Shown here: piece by piece, positions 23,342 to 35,690 of the stretch
Layout of the letters: each line of letters begins with the position of its first letter
How positions within the stretch are numbered: position 1 is the stretch's first letter
From: Saccopteryx bilineata
Taxonomy: Eukaryota > Chordata > Mammalia > Chiroptera > Emballonuridae
Length of the DNA: 64,000 bases
NCBI RefSeq assembly: GCF_036850765.1
Contig: NC_089494.1
Location: 232,766,779 to 232,830,778 of the forward strand
Direction: 5' to 3'
Program-made: the position numbers and the translations under genes
Notes under the pieces: model-generated
What the model saw: only the letters and a program-made list of their open reading frames with translations
What the model was told of the DNA's origin: nothing
The model's database searches: none

Positions 23342-23578
23342 AAGAGGAAGGAAGGAAGGAAGGAAGGAAGGAAGGAAGGAAGGAAGGAAGGAAGGAAGGA
23401 AGGGAGGAGGGAGGGAAGGAAGGAAGGAGGGAGGGAGGGAGGGAGGGAGGGAAGGAAGGAAGGAAGGAAGGAAGGAAGGAAGGAAGGAAGGAAGGAAGGA
23501 AGGAAGGAAGGAAGGAAGGAAAGAGGGAGGGAAGGAAGGAAGGAAGGAAGGAAAGATGAGAGAGAGAAAGAAAGAAAA
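23287..23578. repeat. Long (GA)n/(GGAA)n purine microsatellite
   Basis: A G-run and (GA)n to about 23338, then more than 200 bases of GGAA repeats with GGGA interruptions. The plus strand is almost entirely purine. Long open frames through it on both strands are an artefact of the repeat. Confidence 0.98.
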
Positions 23579-24260
23579 GTCGAGAAACAGGGACATGTAG
23601 ACTGTCTTCCCAACCCTCGTATTTGTATGTGGAGACATCATGCAGGGTTAAGACAGAAAGAAGATGGTTTCTGGACATTCTAAATTTTTTGAAGCCATTT
23701 CTTAACAAAATATCTTTACAAATCACATTATACTGTTGAGTTATTTTAGTACTAAATCATATGGTTTTACATGTATTCATAACATTTTTACCAATTGTTT
23801 AAGGGACCTAACTAAACCCTTAATAGTATTTAAGTGGAACCATATATTCTGAGTTCTAAAATAACAGTTACAATATTCTGGCATGATTAATAAAAAGCAA
23901 TTTGTATTTCAATAAGTAATAATTTTTGGAATAATTTTTAAAAACTTTTACTTCAGAATTAAGGTTTGATTTAGATTTTTTGTTAATATTAAAATTACAT
24001 TTAAGGAATGAGCTTTTGGAATTACATTGTAGTTGTCTAAGACAATGTCATATCATGGCATAACTCAAAATAACCAAACTCATGATTTTTCCAGTTGTGG
24101 TGTGTACAATTCTTTGGGTTCTCCTAAAGACATCCAAAATGTCTCTTATGAGAAAAATCCCAGCAGGCATTGCATCTCCTGACACAGTTACAGTTTATTT
24201 TCGAGGAGCCTCGCTGTAACTGGAGAGGAACTCATTCAGTGGCCGAATGTGCAGGTTTTT
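23579..24260. other. Intergenic DNA, nothing recognised
   Basis: AT-rich, with no supported feature. Confidence 0.4.
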
Positions 24261-24425
24261 AAATCAAATGAATTTGATTCTATATCTGGGCCTTGCCACT
24301 TATGAATGTGGAATCTAAGACAATTTCCTCACAGGAAAGACAGATGATGATATGTACCTTCCAGTGGCTTCTGAAAGTTACTTTAGACAACAAATGTATA
24401 TGTGTGTAAAGAACTTAACCTAACA
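24261..24425 (+). repeat. MIR SINE relic
   Basis: 'GATTCTATATCTGGGCCTTG' and 'CACTTATGAATGTGGAATC' followed by 'CAATTTCCTCACAGG' fit the MIR core in plus orientation. Diverged. Confidence 0.55.
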
Positions 24426-24884
24426 TCAGGCAAAGACTATCAACTTGGTCTTAAGTAACTATTACAATTTAGCTGTTTTATAGGTATGATTTTACGAAAA
24501 ATAAGATGAAATGTTTTACTAACTCGTATGCGGACCTTCTTTACCTTTGTTTTGATATTATGCTTGAGAAACAATGAATATTTAGTAGAAAGAAATGCCT
24601 CCTGAAGGAGGCATTCTTTCAATAGTGAGGATGAGTGTGATAAGAACTGATCCATTTATAGGTAATGCAATAATAGCATTAGTTCACATTTATTGTGACA
24701 CCACAGCCTATCCCAACAATCCTAATCAATGACCCTAACACCAAGCCATGCAAAGAACACACAGACCCTGTTCAGGTCTGTGAAAATATTCTTGTTTCTT
24801 TCACTCTCTACCTCACCTTTGGGTCTCAAAATACGTACAGGCAGTCCCCAGGTTAGAAATGAGATAAAATTCAGTAGGTTTGTC
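24426..24884. other. Intergenic DNA, nothing recognised
   Basis: No supported feature. Confidence 0.4.
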
Positions 24885-25055
24885 TTTTCTTTTCTTTTTT
24901 TCTTTTCTTTTTTTTTTTTTTTTTTTTTGAGAAAGTCAAAGTGAGAGAGATACAGGAACATCTAGCCGCTCCTGTACGTACCCTGACCGGGGAATCAAAC
25001 TGGCAAGCTCGCACTTCAGGACAATGCTCAGACCAACCAAGCAATCGGGCCAGGA
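24885..25055 (-). mobile_element. Short bat tRNA-derived SINE
   Basis: Reverse orientation, with a poly-T at 24904-24929 as the complemented tail. It continues with 'GAGAAAGTCAAAGTGAGAGA', 'CGTACCCTGACCGGGGAATC' and 'AACCAAGCAATCGGGCCAGG'. The TSD is unclear. Confidence 0.8.
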
Positions 25056-25169
25056 CTTTGTAGGAATTTGTATGTAAATTAGAGCAGGTACATTTACCTA
25101 TTAAATGCTTAGATGGATGTTTGTCATAACATAGTATTTATTTTTACCTTTCTGTACATGTAAATACTT

Positions 25170-27055
25170 AAATATTTTCTGTATTCATTAGAGATATTGG
25201 TCTGTACTTTTCTTTTTTTGTGTTGTCCTTGCTTATGTTGGCCTCATAAAATGTGTTTGGAAGTGTTGCTTCTTCTTCAATTTTTGAAAAACTTTGAGAA
25301 GGATAGGAAACAAATCTCTGAAAGTTTGATAGAATTCACTAGTATAGCTGTCTGGCCCTGTTTGAGTTAACATAACTCAGTGTTCTGTTTGCTTCTTGGA
25401 TTTGAAGCTCTAATTCAGGGGTCCCCAAACTACAGCCCGCCAGCCGCATGTGGCCCCCTGAGGCCATTTATCCGACCCCTGCCACACTTCTAGAAGGGGC
25501 ACCTCTTTCATTGGTGGTCAGTGAGAGGAGCATAGTTCCCATCGAAATACTGGTCAGTTTGTTGATTTAAATTTACTTGTTCTTTATTTAAATATTGTAT
25601 TTATTCCTGTTTTGTTTTTTTACTTTAAAATAAGATATGTGCAGTTTGCATAGGGATTTATACATAGTGTTTTTTTTTTATAATCCAGCCCTCCAACAGT
25701 CTGAGGGACACTAAACTGGCCCCCTGTGTAAAAAGTTTGGGGACCTCTGCTCTAATTCTTTCCACAAGCATAAGAAGTTCTCATCAATTATTTGTTTGAA
25801 AATGTTCTCCATTCCTTTTTCTCTCTCTTTTCCTTCTGATATACCCATTACTCTTATATTTCTCTTTCTGATGGAGTCAAACAATTATTATAGGGTTTTC
25901 TCATTTTTTTTTTTAAATTCATGAGTCTCTCTCCTCTTATCTCTGTAGTATCTCTAGTTGCCTGTCTTCTCTGTAACTAATTATCTCCTCTATCTGGCCT
26001 GTTCTATTAGCTAAGCTTGTTACCTCATTTTTATTTCATGTATTGAGTTTTTCATCTCTGTTTGGTTATTTTTTATGGTTTTAATTTTCTTAGTGAAGTA
26101 CTCTTTTTGTTTATTAAATTGTTTTTGAGCTCATTAAATTGCCTTTCAGTGATTTCTTGTATTTCACTGAGTATTTTTAGAATCTCAATTTTGAATTCTC
26201 TGTCATTTAACTCCAAGGTTTCCAAGTAATTAATATATTTTTCTAGATATTTTTTATCACTTATCTGAGCTACATCTCTGTCTTTTGTATCTATAATATT
26301 TGATTTCTTTTTCCTTGATGTCATTTGAGAGTGATATTTTTAATAACATAAATAATAAATAATTAAAAAAATAAAAATTGAAAAAATACAGTGAAATTTC
26401 TATAATGATAAATGGAACAAAAACTATAAAGAACAAGGAGCAGGAACTGAGGAAAATTAAAAAAGAGAGAAAAAATAAAGTAAAAAACAAGCAAAATGCC
26501 ACAAAGAAAAACATGAGTCTAAAATATAATAATTTGATGATAAATGACATTCAGATGAGAGCCAAAAATAAAGAAAGAAAAAAAGAGAAAGAAAAAAAAT
26601 GGAAAGAAAAATAACAGAAAGAGAAAAAAGAGACCTGCTGGTGTCTCCCTGTAGTAATGATGTAGGCTAGGCCTCAGTCCCATTGGTAGGCAGGGCTTGT
26701 TAGGGTTTTGCAATTTTATGGCTCCAGCAATGGCAGTCTCAGTTCTCTAGGTGCCTCTCCCCATGTCTCTTCTACTGAAGCTAGCAGCCTGGAGACTTAG
26801 TTGTGAGGTTCATCTCAGCCACTGTTTGCACAGCAAGGGGAGCTATAGGCAGCCAGGTCCTTCCTCCAGGACTGCTCAAAGCACAGTTCTGGGCAAGACA
26901 GTGGCAATTAGAACCACCAGCAAGATCAGGCAGGGCAGGGCACAGATTGCAGATCAAGCACCTTTCTGCTACACACAGGCAAAATTCTATGAGCCGGCAG
27001 GCAGATCTAGCACGCCCCAGTGTGCCATGTGTCTGATCTCCATGGGCTTTCAAAT
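25170..27055 (-). mobile_element. Internally deleted L1, minus strand
   Basis: The left part (about 25175-25375) matches the reverse-transcriptase part of L1 ORF2, using the L1 at 41.7-49.5 kb as reference (its 44209-44410). At about 25375-25385 it jumps directly to ORF1 sequence (reference about 46530), so roughly 2.1 kb are missing. ORF1-like sequence runs to about 26330, with coiled-coil style peptides on the minus strand ('KYINYLETLELNDREFKIEI'). An A-rich zone and a 5' UTR-like, GC-richer end follow to about 27055. A hAT MITE sits inside ORF1. No open frame of useful length survives. Confidence 0.85.
25416..25749. mobile_element. 334-bp hAT MITE, copy 1
   Basis: Terminal inverted repeats CAGGGGTCCCCAAACT at the left and GTTTGGGGACCTCTG at the right. 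A perfect 8-bp TSD, CTCTAATT, lies at 25408-25415 and 25750-25757. The interior, with 'TGTGGCCCCCTGAGGCCA' and 'AAATAAGATATGTGCAGT', is shared with 53291-53627. Non-coding. Confidence 0.93.
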
Positions 27056-27059
27056 GTAA

Positions 27060-27541
27060 GCTTAAATATTTTTGGATGATGCAGAAGATGATGAATTTGT
27101 TGGAGAGGATAGGACTGATATTAGAGGGCAAGGGTTTGATTCTGCTGCTGGAGTCCGTTACTTATAGTAGGCATCAAAAGGTTTTTGTACAGAGTTTTTC
27201 TTTTTCTCATCATAAATGGCCCTGTAGCATCTCAGGCCTTTGGAGACTGTATGATAAACTTTTTAGTGAATATCTCTGTATCGAGATCTTGCTCCTTTAA
27301 CTTTGCCATTCCTGCTTTAATGAGATGAAAAACATCAGTTAGCTTTTTTGTAGAAAACTTTTTCTGTTCTGGAGTTTCTAGGTCCTTGTTTTCTTCCCTA
27401 AATGCCATCATCTGCTGCTCTAGTTCCATGAGGTCTTCATTGGTTAGTTCTTTGCTATGGAAGTAGAGTAACTCTAAGATAAAATTTTTAGTCTTGGCCA
27501 ACTGCAGTTGATTACCAATGGCCCTTATGTTGCTCTGTTAG
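27060..27541 (-). pseudogene. Tigger/pogo transposase C-terminal remnant
   Basis: The minus strand encodes an 89-residue open part with 'SKELTNEDLMELEQQMMAF' and 'FSTKKLTDVFHLIKAGMAKL'. In the adjoining frame it gives RCYRAIYDEKKKNSVQKPFD just before a stop. Tigger transposases and their domesticated TIGD relatives end in this way, with an acidic helix, then a 'CYR-IYDEKKK' motif. The DDE core is absent, so only the tail remains. It abuts the 5' end of the L1 at left. Confidence 0.75.
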
Positions 27542-30023
27542 TAAGTATGAATTGTACATAGGTCAGATGTTTGCAAAACAGGGACTTAATGTAACAGAAA
27601 AAAAAATATATCTATAAATAATATCACAAAATTTACTTCAAGTATTTACTATCCTTTCTTCCTGTATAATTGCTGAAATTTCACTGAGATTTCTAAAGTC
27701 AGCTTGAAAACCAGAAGTTTCCTATATTTATCATCTTCCTGAACAAATCTATTTCTTTTTGCTTTCAGACCATTTTTTCAAAACTTAATCATTGTTCCTG
27801 CCCCAATCTTTGAAATGCTGTGATCCTAACCTGAATACCTTTTTAAATTATTTTTTTATTTATTAAAAGTGTTTTTCTTAAAGACTTCCTCAGATTCTTT
27901 GAGACAAACTAAAATCTTCCATTATCTATAAAGGTTTTTTTGATGGTTGTAAATAATTGTCTTCTATGATTACTCTCATAATTTGAGTCAATGCTACAAA
28001 TATAACCTTTATTTTTTTCTCTTTGTTTTGTGTTTATTTATTCTGCCTCCAAAATGGGTTGCAGATTCCTTAAGGGTAACATTATAAACACATCCCAGAT
28101 ATAGGAAAAGTGCTTGTCAGTTGATTTCTCAGCAAAAGCTTCAAGCCAACCATTCATTTAGGGAGTGTATTTGGCACCAATGAAAAGTACTAATAGGCGG
28201 GAGATATTAAACCAGTGTGGTATGTTGCAAGTTCTATTTCAAAATCTTAGCATATTTAAGACATAAATACAATAAAAATGTGCCATTTGCTATTACAATC
28301 TTCTAGTATGATATAGCAAGCTTAAATTTTACCCTGTTTAGTATGACTCAAACTAAAGGTATATTGGGAAGGTATTCCATCATAAAATATAAAACAGGGA
28401 TATATTTTTTTCAAAAACTTCCATGTTCTTTGTAGTATATTTTAATCTCTGTGCCCTTAGCAGTTCATGTTGCTAAACAGTGAGACAATAGAAAAAGTGC
28501 TAGATGGCTTTGTCTCCCTCATTGTTACTTCCGGGCTATTGGTGAAAGAGTTATGTCACCTACTTAGATAAACTTATTGGCATCTTTTGAAATTATAGCT
28601 TGTGCAGAATACAAACCTCTGCACAATTACTCTCCCCAAATTTTTGAGAGTTTAGGGAGTAAAGTTCCACTTGTCAACTGGCCTTCAAGGCACAGCCCTT
28701 CTCTTCTGTTTTGGGCTGTACCCCAGGGCACCATGCTGGACTCATAGTGCTGCCCTAACCAAGGCATGGAGTACTCTGTAGACCCCTGATCTCTGCTGGG
28801 ATCACAAGTTGAGTCCCTATTATTTGTGAAGTAGATGGTATTCCTGCTGAAATAACTGGCTTTACAGTAAAAGTAAGTGAATCTCTTTATGTTTGTTATA
28901 GTCATTAAATATGTTTTCTTTGGTTTTGAATAAATTCATGAGGAAGAAAATTATTTTACAGGATTAGAGAGAAAGGAATAAGCAAAATGATACTTGAACC
29001 TAAGCTGGGTAGAAGAAAAAAAGAAAATCTTTCTTCTTTATCAGGGTCTCATCTAGGGACCACCAACAAATACAAGGAGTAACAAACTGGGCTTGTAATT
29101 GTGTTTGGGTAAAATGTTTGGGATTGAACAAGGTAATAAAATTTTTACCCCAGAATTGCTCTTTTTATATATATAAAGTGTATTGAATATTTTCCAAGGC
29201 CCCTTTCTTAAATTACACATGTCTTGAACAAAAGACACTTTATTTCTCACTCCATTTGTGGAGTTGCTACTATGCACCAGAAACTATTCCAATTAAATCA
29301 TATCTCATGTATATTTACACACTTTGGGTTCTCTGTAACATTTTTACCTTAAAATATTTAGTGCTATAGTATTATCATCTTGAATGTCACTTCTTATTTT
29401 ATACTTCAATTGTGGAAGTGAAAAAAAAGATGATTTCTGCAGAAATTATAAAATAGACCCTATGAATTATTTGATATCAAAATTTACAGTCCTTTATTCT
29501 TCTCTCATAAAAATAGAAGATGAAAGTTACTTGTGAACTTGCCATTTCACATTATTTGGGTTCAGGATTAAAAAAAATAGATATTTTATGAAAATAATAG
29601 AACATACCTTCCTCTACTTAGAGAAAATATTTCTACTTATAGTGCCATTTATGCTCTTGCCACTGTATTACTTATAAACCATAGCTATTCACTTAGGTAC
29701 AACATTTTTCTTTGATATCCATAGAACTTCTGCTTTTGTACTCAGACCTGATTCTTGTCTGAAAAGACCAAATGAATAACGTCTTGCTTAAACTGAAGAT
29801 GAAGAACAAACAACTTGTCTAAAACAGTAAGTGCTCAGAGATACTGTTAAAGGAACATGTTATAAAATGTGAATAATTGTGAAAGGGTTTCCAGGAATCA
29901 GAGTGTAAGTCCTGCTGGTGAGTGTGATTCATTTTGTATAGCTTTGAACATCTCAGGTAGAGACAATAAAGTAGCCAACATTCTAAGTGTCAGATTTAAC
30001 TAAGATAAGACCTCCATGTAAGA
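27542..30023. other. AT-rich intergenic DNA with one MIR patch
   Basis: No gene supported. A minus-strand MIR-like patch lies at about 29265-29410 ('GCTACTATGCACCAGAAACT'). Confidence 0.45.
29265..29410 (-). repeat. MIR SINE relic
   Basis: 'GCTACTATGCACCAGAAACT' and 'AAATCATATCTCATG' follow the complemented MIR order. Weak but plausible. Confidence 0.45.
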
Positions 30024-30190
30024 TGTTTTTGAATTTTTTTATTTTAATGGGGTGACATTGATAAATCAGGGTACATATGTTCAGAGAAAACATCTCCAGA
30101 TTATTTTGACATATGATTATGTTGCATACCCCTCACCCAAAGTCAAATTGTTTTCTGTCACCTTCTATCTGGTTTTCTTTGTACCTAGAG
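30024..30190 (-). mobile_element. Truncated L1 3' end, minus strand
   Basis: 'TAATGGGGTGACATTGATAA', 'TTATGTTGCATACCCCTCAC' and 'GTCACCTTCTATCTGGTTTT' match the 3' UTR of the L1 whose 3' end is at 41751-41890. A short T-run at left is the complemented poly(A). Confidence 0.85.
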
Positions 30191-31400
30191 ATCTAAACGG
30201 TATGTTTATGGGCAAAAAACATGTTTCATGTTTCTTATCCCTAAATATCAAACATAACACAAAATATCTTTTCTTATATTTTTCTATGCTTTTATTTTAG
30301 TACTCACATTTCCACCAGAAATTCTTTTTAATTCAAGTATTACAAACAATCTTTTTTTGCCTTCCTTTAGGAAAATTTCCAGAGATTTCTTTGTGTAAAA
30401 AGAAGTTACAATATTTCTACTCATCCATAAGACAATGTAAATTTGGTTAACTATCTTCATTTTCTCTTACAACTAAAAGGCCAATTAATTTTTCATACAA
30501 ACTAGAAAAAAATTTTAGAGTGAAAAAAGTTATAACAGTATAATTGCTTTAGCCTATAGTTTTGGCTGAGCAACATTGAATTAAGAAAAGTTTTCTGTTT
30601 ATAAAATGAAAACCAAGTAACTTTAGAAATTAAAGTATTTGAGATCCACAAGACTGTTCTTAAAATATCAAGTATAAATTGGAGACATATGACTATATAA
30701 AAGTCTTGGGAGAAAAGGGCTCTAAAAATAAGGTGCAGGAGGTTGAAAAATGAAAGAAGAAAGAAAGATAGCAAAAAAAATTAAAAAGTAGAAAACAATG
30801 TGAGAGTATAAGCATAACTCATGGCAATTAGTTCAAAGAAAAATAAAAGGGTTATGGGATCTTTATCAAACTATAGCAACTCCATCCCATGAGGTTCCGA
30901 AAGGATGTCTTGCCAAGGAAATTGTAGAAGCGTTTTTATCATGACCTGAATGTGTCTTTGAAAACTAAATGGAGATAATCCAGGTAATCTGGACTGGACC
31001 ATAGGACAGTGTTCTTTTCTAAATTCTTTCCCAAATAAGTTCATGCAAAAGATAAGTGTAACCCTTTTTCCAGGACATGCATAAAGAAGATACAAACAGC
31101 GAAGGAGACATCCCTACCTGCCCACCTATAAAGGGAGTGGGTGGAAAATTGAACTGTTAAGCACAAGGCCAGAACAGTAGCTGCAGTTGTAGCTACTAGA
31201 GTAGAGAAGCAAAAGCAGAGAGATAATGATCAAGCTTGCTTTGGGTTCACTTACAATTAAACAACATGAAAGAAAAGTTAGAGGAACAACTACTGAAAAG
31301 TAATTTCTATGTTCATGACATTTTAACATACACTGTTTTCAGATGAACTTATTTATTTATTTAGATAAAGCATACATTGATAATTCCTAATTCACGCTTT
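30191..31400. other. Intergenic DNA, nothing recognised
   Basis: AT-rich, without supported features. Confidence 0.4.
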
Positions 31401-31408
31401 GTTTAGAT

Positions 31409-31759
31409 CAATGATAGTCAACCTGGTCCCTACCGCCCACTAGTGGGTGTTCCAGCTTTTATGGTGGGCGGTAGCAGAGCAAACAAAGTATAAATAAAAA
31501 GATAGATTTAACTATAGTAAGTTGTTTTATAAAGATTTATTCTGCCAAATTTAGCGAAAATTCAACATAAAGTACTTGGTAAGTAATTATTGTCATATGC
31601 TTTAACTTGCTGTAACTCTGCTTTAAAAATTTTTAAAGTAAAGTTACTTCCCTACTTTATAAATTACCATTACTGTGGAACCAGTGGTTAGTTAGAAAAT
31701 TTTACTACTAACAGAGATACAAAAGTGGGTGGCAGGTATAAAAAGGTTGACTACCCTTG
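31409..31759. mobile_element. 351-bp hAT MITE, second family
   Basis: Termini 'CAATGATAGTCAACCTGG' at the left and 'AAAAGGTTGACTACCCTTG' at the right form an inverted repeat. Inner parts 'CCTACCGCCCACTAGTGGG' and 'GTGGGTGGCAGGTATAAAA' extend the pairing. The 8-bp TSD is GTTTAGAT / GTTTATAT at 31401-31408 and 31760-31767, one mismatch. It has different ends from the CAGGGGTCCCC family. Non-coding. Confidence 0.85.
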
Positions 31760-31767
31760 GTTTATAT

Positions 31768-34354
31768 AGTCAATAATATAATCAATCATAATGAAAAAAA
31801 TTATGATTTCTCCATAACTCAATATTTCTTCCTCTGTAACTAATGAGCTAGTAGTATATGCACATCATAAATGCATATGCACTTAAACTAACTACTAAAT
31901 ACACTATCCTCACATCATATACACCTCCATTTAACTAGTTTTAAACTTTTCTTGCTATACTACAATAGCTTGATCTTGTCAATACAAATGAAATTGTATT
32001 GCTTAGAGTGAAGCAAGAATAGTGTTCCATTTTATAAATTAAAACAGAAGTTTATAATTATAAAGCCGTTTTCCAAGTCATGGAGGCAAGAGATGGTGAC
32101 AATGAACCTCAAGGTATGTCATATGATTACAAAAGCAATATCCTTCCCACAATTCCAAAATGCTATTATGGATACAACATAGAACAGATGGAGCTCAAAA
32201 TATTTTAGGTGAAGAATAAAATTATTTTGAAATCAGAAATAAGATATTCTAGTTTTGAATTATAAGATAGCTAAGTTAAGCACATTAAGTTTGTGCTATG
32301 ATTTATCTCTTTGTGTCAATGTCACTCTTCATCTGTCTACCTAAGTCTTAGGTGTGTATGTGTGTGTGTGTGTGTGTTTATAGTTAAGGGTAAAAAATCA
32401 CTGTAATCACTGTCAAGTAGGTAATTGACACTTATTAGAAAAACTAGCATGTTTCTATCTTTCTATGATCCTTCTCTTTAAAAAAAAATCAATATAGCCT
32501 TCTTTTAATTTGTCAATTATATTTTAATTTTTCTAAAATGAGATGCTGTTATGACATATTCAAGTGTGTTATAATTTACTTCCTTAAAACGTCACTATTT
32601 TTTTAATATTCAAAAATTTTTCCAGCCGGAATCATTTGAAAATCAAATCTCCATTACTGGTCGGATTGTACATTGTAAACACAATAGGGAAATGCTCTAA
32701 TATAAAGAAATAGTCTTGTAAGAAGATAAATTAACTTAGAAGTCTAGTTCAAGGCCTTATTACAATAAAGTAATGAATAGATATGATTTTCCTCAAGAAA
32801 AATGTTCTATCTTTAAAATTTATTCTTAAATGATTATGGTTACTGCTACTCCAACAACATTTCACAGTAATATCAAACTATAAGGTTTATTCTTTCTTAG
32901 AAGAGCAACAAGATACATTTTAGGGGAGAGGATACGTCAAGAGATAGGTAGAAAATGATTTAGATATTATATATATCATGACCATGCTTTTATATTAGTT
33001 AATATTCCTATTTTATATTAATTTAAAGTTGGTCAATTTAGATAATTCTGAATCTTGAACAAAATTTTTAGAGAAAAATCATTATAACTTGAACATCATA
33101 GATCTAGCATATGTGATTTGAGTTCCTTTTCAAAGAAAAATGAAAAGCTTTTATTAGGTTGGTCAGGCTCACAGTTGTTTTTCTTCCCCATATTTTCGAA
33201 GGCTGGACTGCCATTACTTTGTCCAGAAAGGATCAGCGAGTATACAATTTTTCCTGTGGGAGTTTATTATTGCCTCACGCCACATAAGTCTTTGAGCTCT
33301 GATGGCCTTATGCCACTGCCACTATGCATTCTTCTATAGCTTTTATTTTATACTACATTACTATTTTATCTATAAAAGTAAAATAATGTCACAGCAGGAT
33401 TAGGAAATAGAAAAAACACTGATTTTTCCCCTAAACATTTTTTTAAATTTTCTCATCTAACTTTGTTTATTCAATCTATTTTGTTTATTTATAATAATAA
33501 AACATGTATTAGTTATGGTTTATCTTCTGGATTTTGATAATTAAAAAAGGAACTGATAGGGGATGTGCCAGAAGTTATTTTTGAACACCTCATTTTCCCC
33601 TAATAATGGGCTGACCTTCAGTAAATTTATGATCTGTTTGTATGTCCAAGAGTCATAAAACTTGTCCTCATTCTGTGTCCAGGAGACATACAACTTATCC
33701 TCATTCTGTAAGAGATACTCAAGTCATTATTCTTTTTTTCCCTCTCTATCTCATCACCACTACAAAAACTTTGATTTCTTCTGCAATCTGTTAAAAGAAC
33801 CTTGTCTAATCTTTAGGACCGAGACCTAGAATCTAGGGCATGAATGAGATAATACTGTGCTTGGTAAAATTATACTTGAACACAAATAGAGCGGGCTTTC
33901 TGAAAGCTGCAACATTTAGTACAGATTGTTCTGTTATGCTTGCCTAGAAAAATAATGTTGACCCTTCTATACAGGAGATTACAGTGAAATGTCAAACAAG
34001 TTCATTGTTCTCTTTTCTTCACTTGAACATTTTTGTTATTTAATTGACATCAGTAGAGCCATACAGAAACACTTCAGTTTTTAAAAGCCAACAGAAAATA
34101 TTGTGTAACAAAAAAATGATACACATAAGCAATAGCAATAACCAGACTAGTACAGGTACATTTAATGGAAAAATAATGTATTTATCTTGCATAAGCATAT
34201 CTTCTCATGAATAAGTCTACAAATAGGCTATAAACAGAATAGGATGTTTTAGCTTTTATTTTGGTCCATAATGCTATCATCTTTCCATTGCACAGAAAAT
34301 TGGTATTTTATTTTTTTCAACCTGCATCCATAGTATCCCTACATTTTATCAGTA
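31768..34354. other. AT-rich intergenic DNA
   Basis: No gene supported. It holds a (GT)n tract at about 32353-32377 and a 33-bp tandem duplication at 33643-33708. Confidence 0.45.
33643..33708 (+). repeat. Two-copy 33-bp tandem repeat
   Basis: Each unit starts TGTCCAAGAG or TGTCCAGGAG and ends CTCATTCTG. The two units match at 29 of 33 positions. Confidence 0.85.
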
Positions 34355-35135
34355 ATTCATTCAGCAAATGTTAGTAAGGCCTTTTATGTTCCAGGCACCT
34401 CTCTACATGGTTGGATCACAATGGTGAACAGAGATTCCTGCATTTGTAAAGCTCTCTTTTGTGTGAGGAAAAGCAGATGACAAATAATAAACTCAGTAAA
34501 TATCAATATAAATGTTATCAGGAGATGAGTACTACAGAGAAAAACAAGTAGAATTAAGGAAGATGGGAATGCTGTGGGAAGTATGGTTTGCACTATTAAA
34601 GAGCATGATTTGGGTAGCTGCTAGGAAGGAAGAACAGTCACAACAAAGGGTCTAAAGCAGAGGTGTGTGACCTGTTAGGAAATAATAATCAGAGTGAAGG
34701 AGAGACTGGTAAGAGATAAAGTGAGACAAGGCAGGCAGGCCTCTCACATAGGAACATGTAAACCACAGTGAGGAGCTTCATTTTATTCTCAGAATGGGAA
34801 CCCATGTAGAATTGCCAGATTTAGCAAATAAAAAGAGAGATACCCACTTACATATGAATTTCAGATAAACAGTGAATATATATTTTGGTAGAAGAATGTT
34901 CTATGCAATATTTGGGACACACCTGTACTAAAAAGTTATCTTCTGACCAATTTTAGTATAAAATATGCTGCATGCACTATTTGGGACCCACTTACTTATA
35001 AAATATTGTGTGTCTTTCTGAAATTCAAAATGAAATGAGTGTTCTGTATTTTGTCCTGCAATCCTGAACAATGGGGAAGATTTAAGCAGAAGAATCACAT
35101 GACCTGACTTATTTAAAACGATCACTCTGGCTAAG
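34355..35135 (+). repeat. Ancient mammalian interspersed repeat, unnamed here
   Basis: Order of blocks: 'AATTCATTCAGCAAATGTTA', 'CCAGGCACCTCTCTACATGG', 'AATGGTGAACAGAGATTCC', then 'GAATCACATGACCTGACTTA' and 'AACGATCACTCTGGCTAAG'. Many mammalian genomes carry this order, but I do not trust my memory for the family name. Confidence 0.55.
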
Positions 35136-35514
35136 AATTATATTAAAATAACCTATTTACATAACAAGTTGTATATGATGATCACTGCTGCTTGGAGAGC
35201 ACAGTGCAGTGAAGCAAAGCAGACCCAGGGAAATATGCAGTTGTCCCTGTGAGAGAGCGCAGAGCCTGGGACAGGGTGACAGAGTGCTAGATAGAAACTG
35301 GTGAGAAAAGGTCAGGCAAGAGAAGAGTAAGAAAAGAAAACAGCAAGACCTTTCACTTATTTATTGCACTAAGTATACACAGATATAGTTACTATGCATG
35401 TGTGGTTTTGACTAAACTAATTGGTTATAGAACCACATCTTTTGAAAATGAAAAAAAGAAAGGGGAAAGAGAGGAATCACTTCATTGCAGACCTGAATAA
35501 GAAGTAAAAAATGC
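35136..35514. other. Intergenic DNA, nothing recognised
   Basis: No supported feature. Confidence 0.4.
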
Positions 35515-35690
35515 AAAAGAGGACTCTGGGCTAGAAATCAAAACAGTTGAGTCTTTTATCACATTATATATGTAACTGAAGATAAATCACAGCCTCTCAT
35601 AGCTCTAGATTTCTCTTTTCTAGGTGTGGATATAAATTCCCACCTTCTTTACCTCGCCAGATTATGTCAAGGCCTGATGGGCCTGGATAC
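35515..35690 (+). repeat. MIR SINE relic
   Basis: 'ACTCTGGGCTAGAAATCAAA' at the left and 'TGTGGATATAAATTCCCACC' downstream follow the plus-strand MIR order. Confidence 0.55.

Noticed and set aside
23186..23726. Long open frames in five or more frames (up to about 155 codons) across the GA/GGAA tract.
   Set aside because: They are produced by a microsatellite lacking stop codons (Arg/Glu/Gly/Lys on one strand, Phe/Leu/Pro/Ser on the other).
25375..25390. The L1 deletion junction as a splice product (SpIRE-like).
   Set aside because: The ORF1-side edge lacks a GT donor; the aligned position in the intact L1 reads AACAAACCC, so splicing is not supported.
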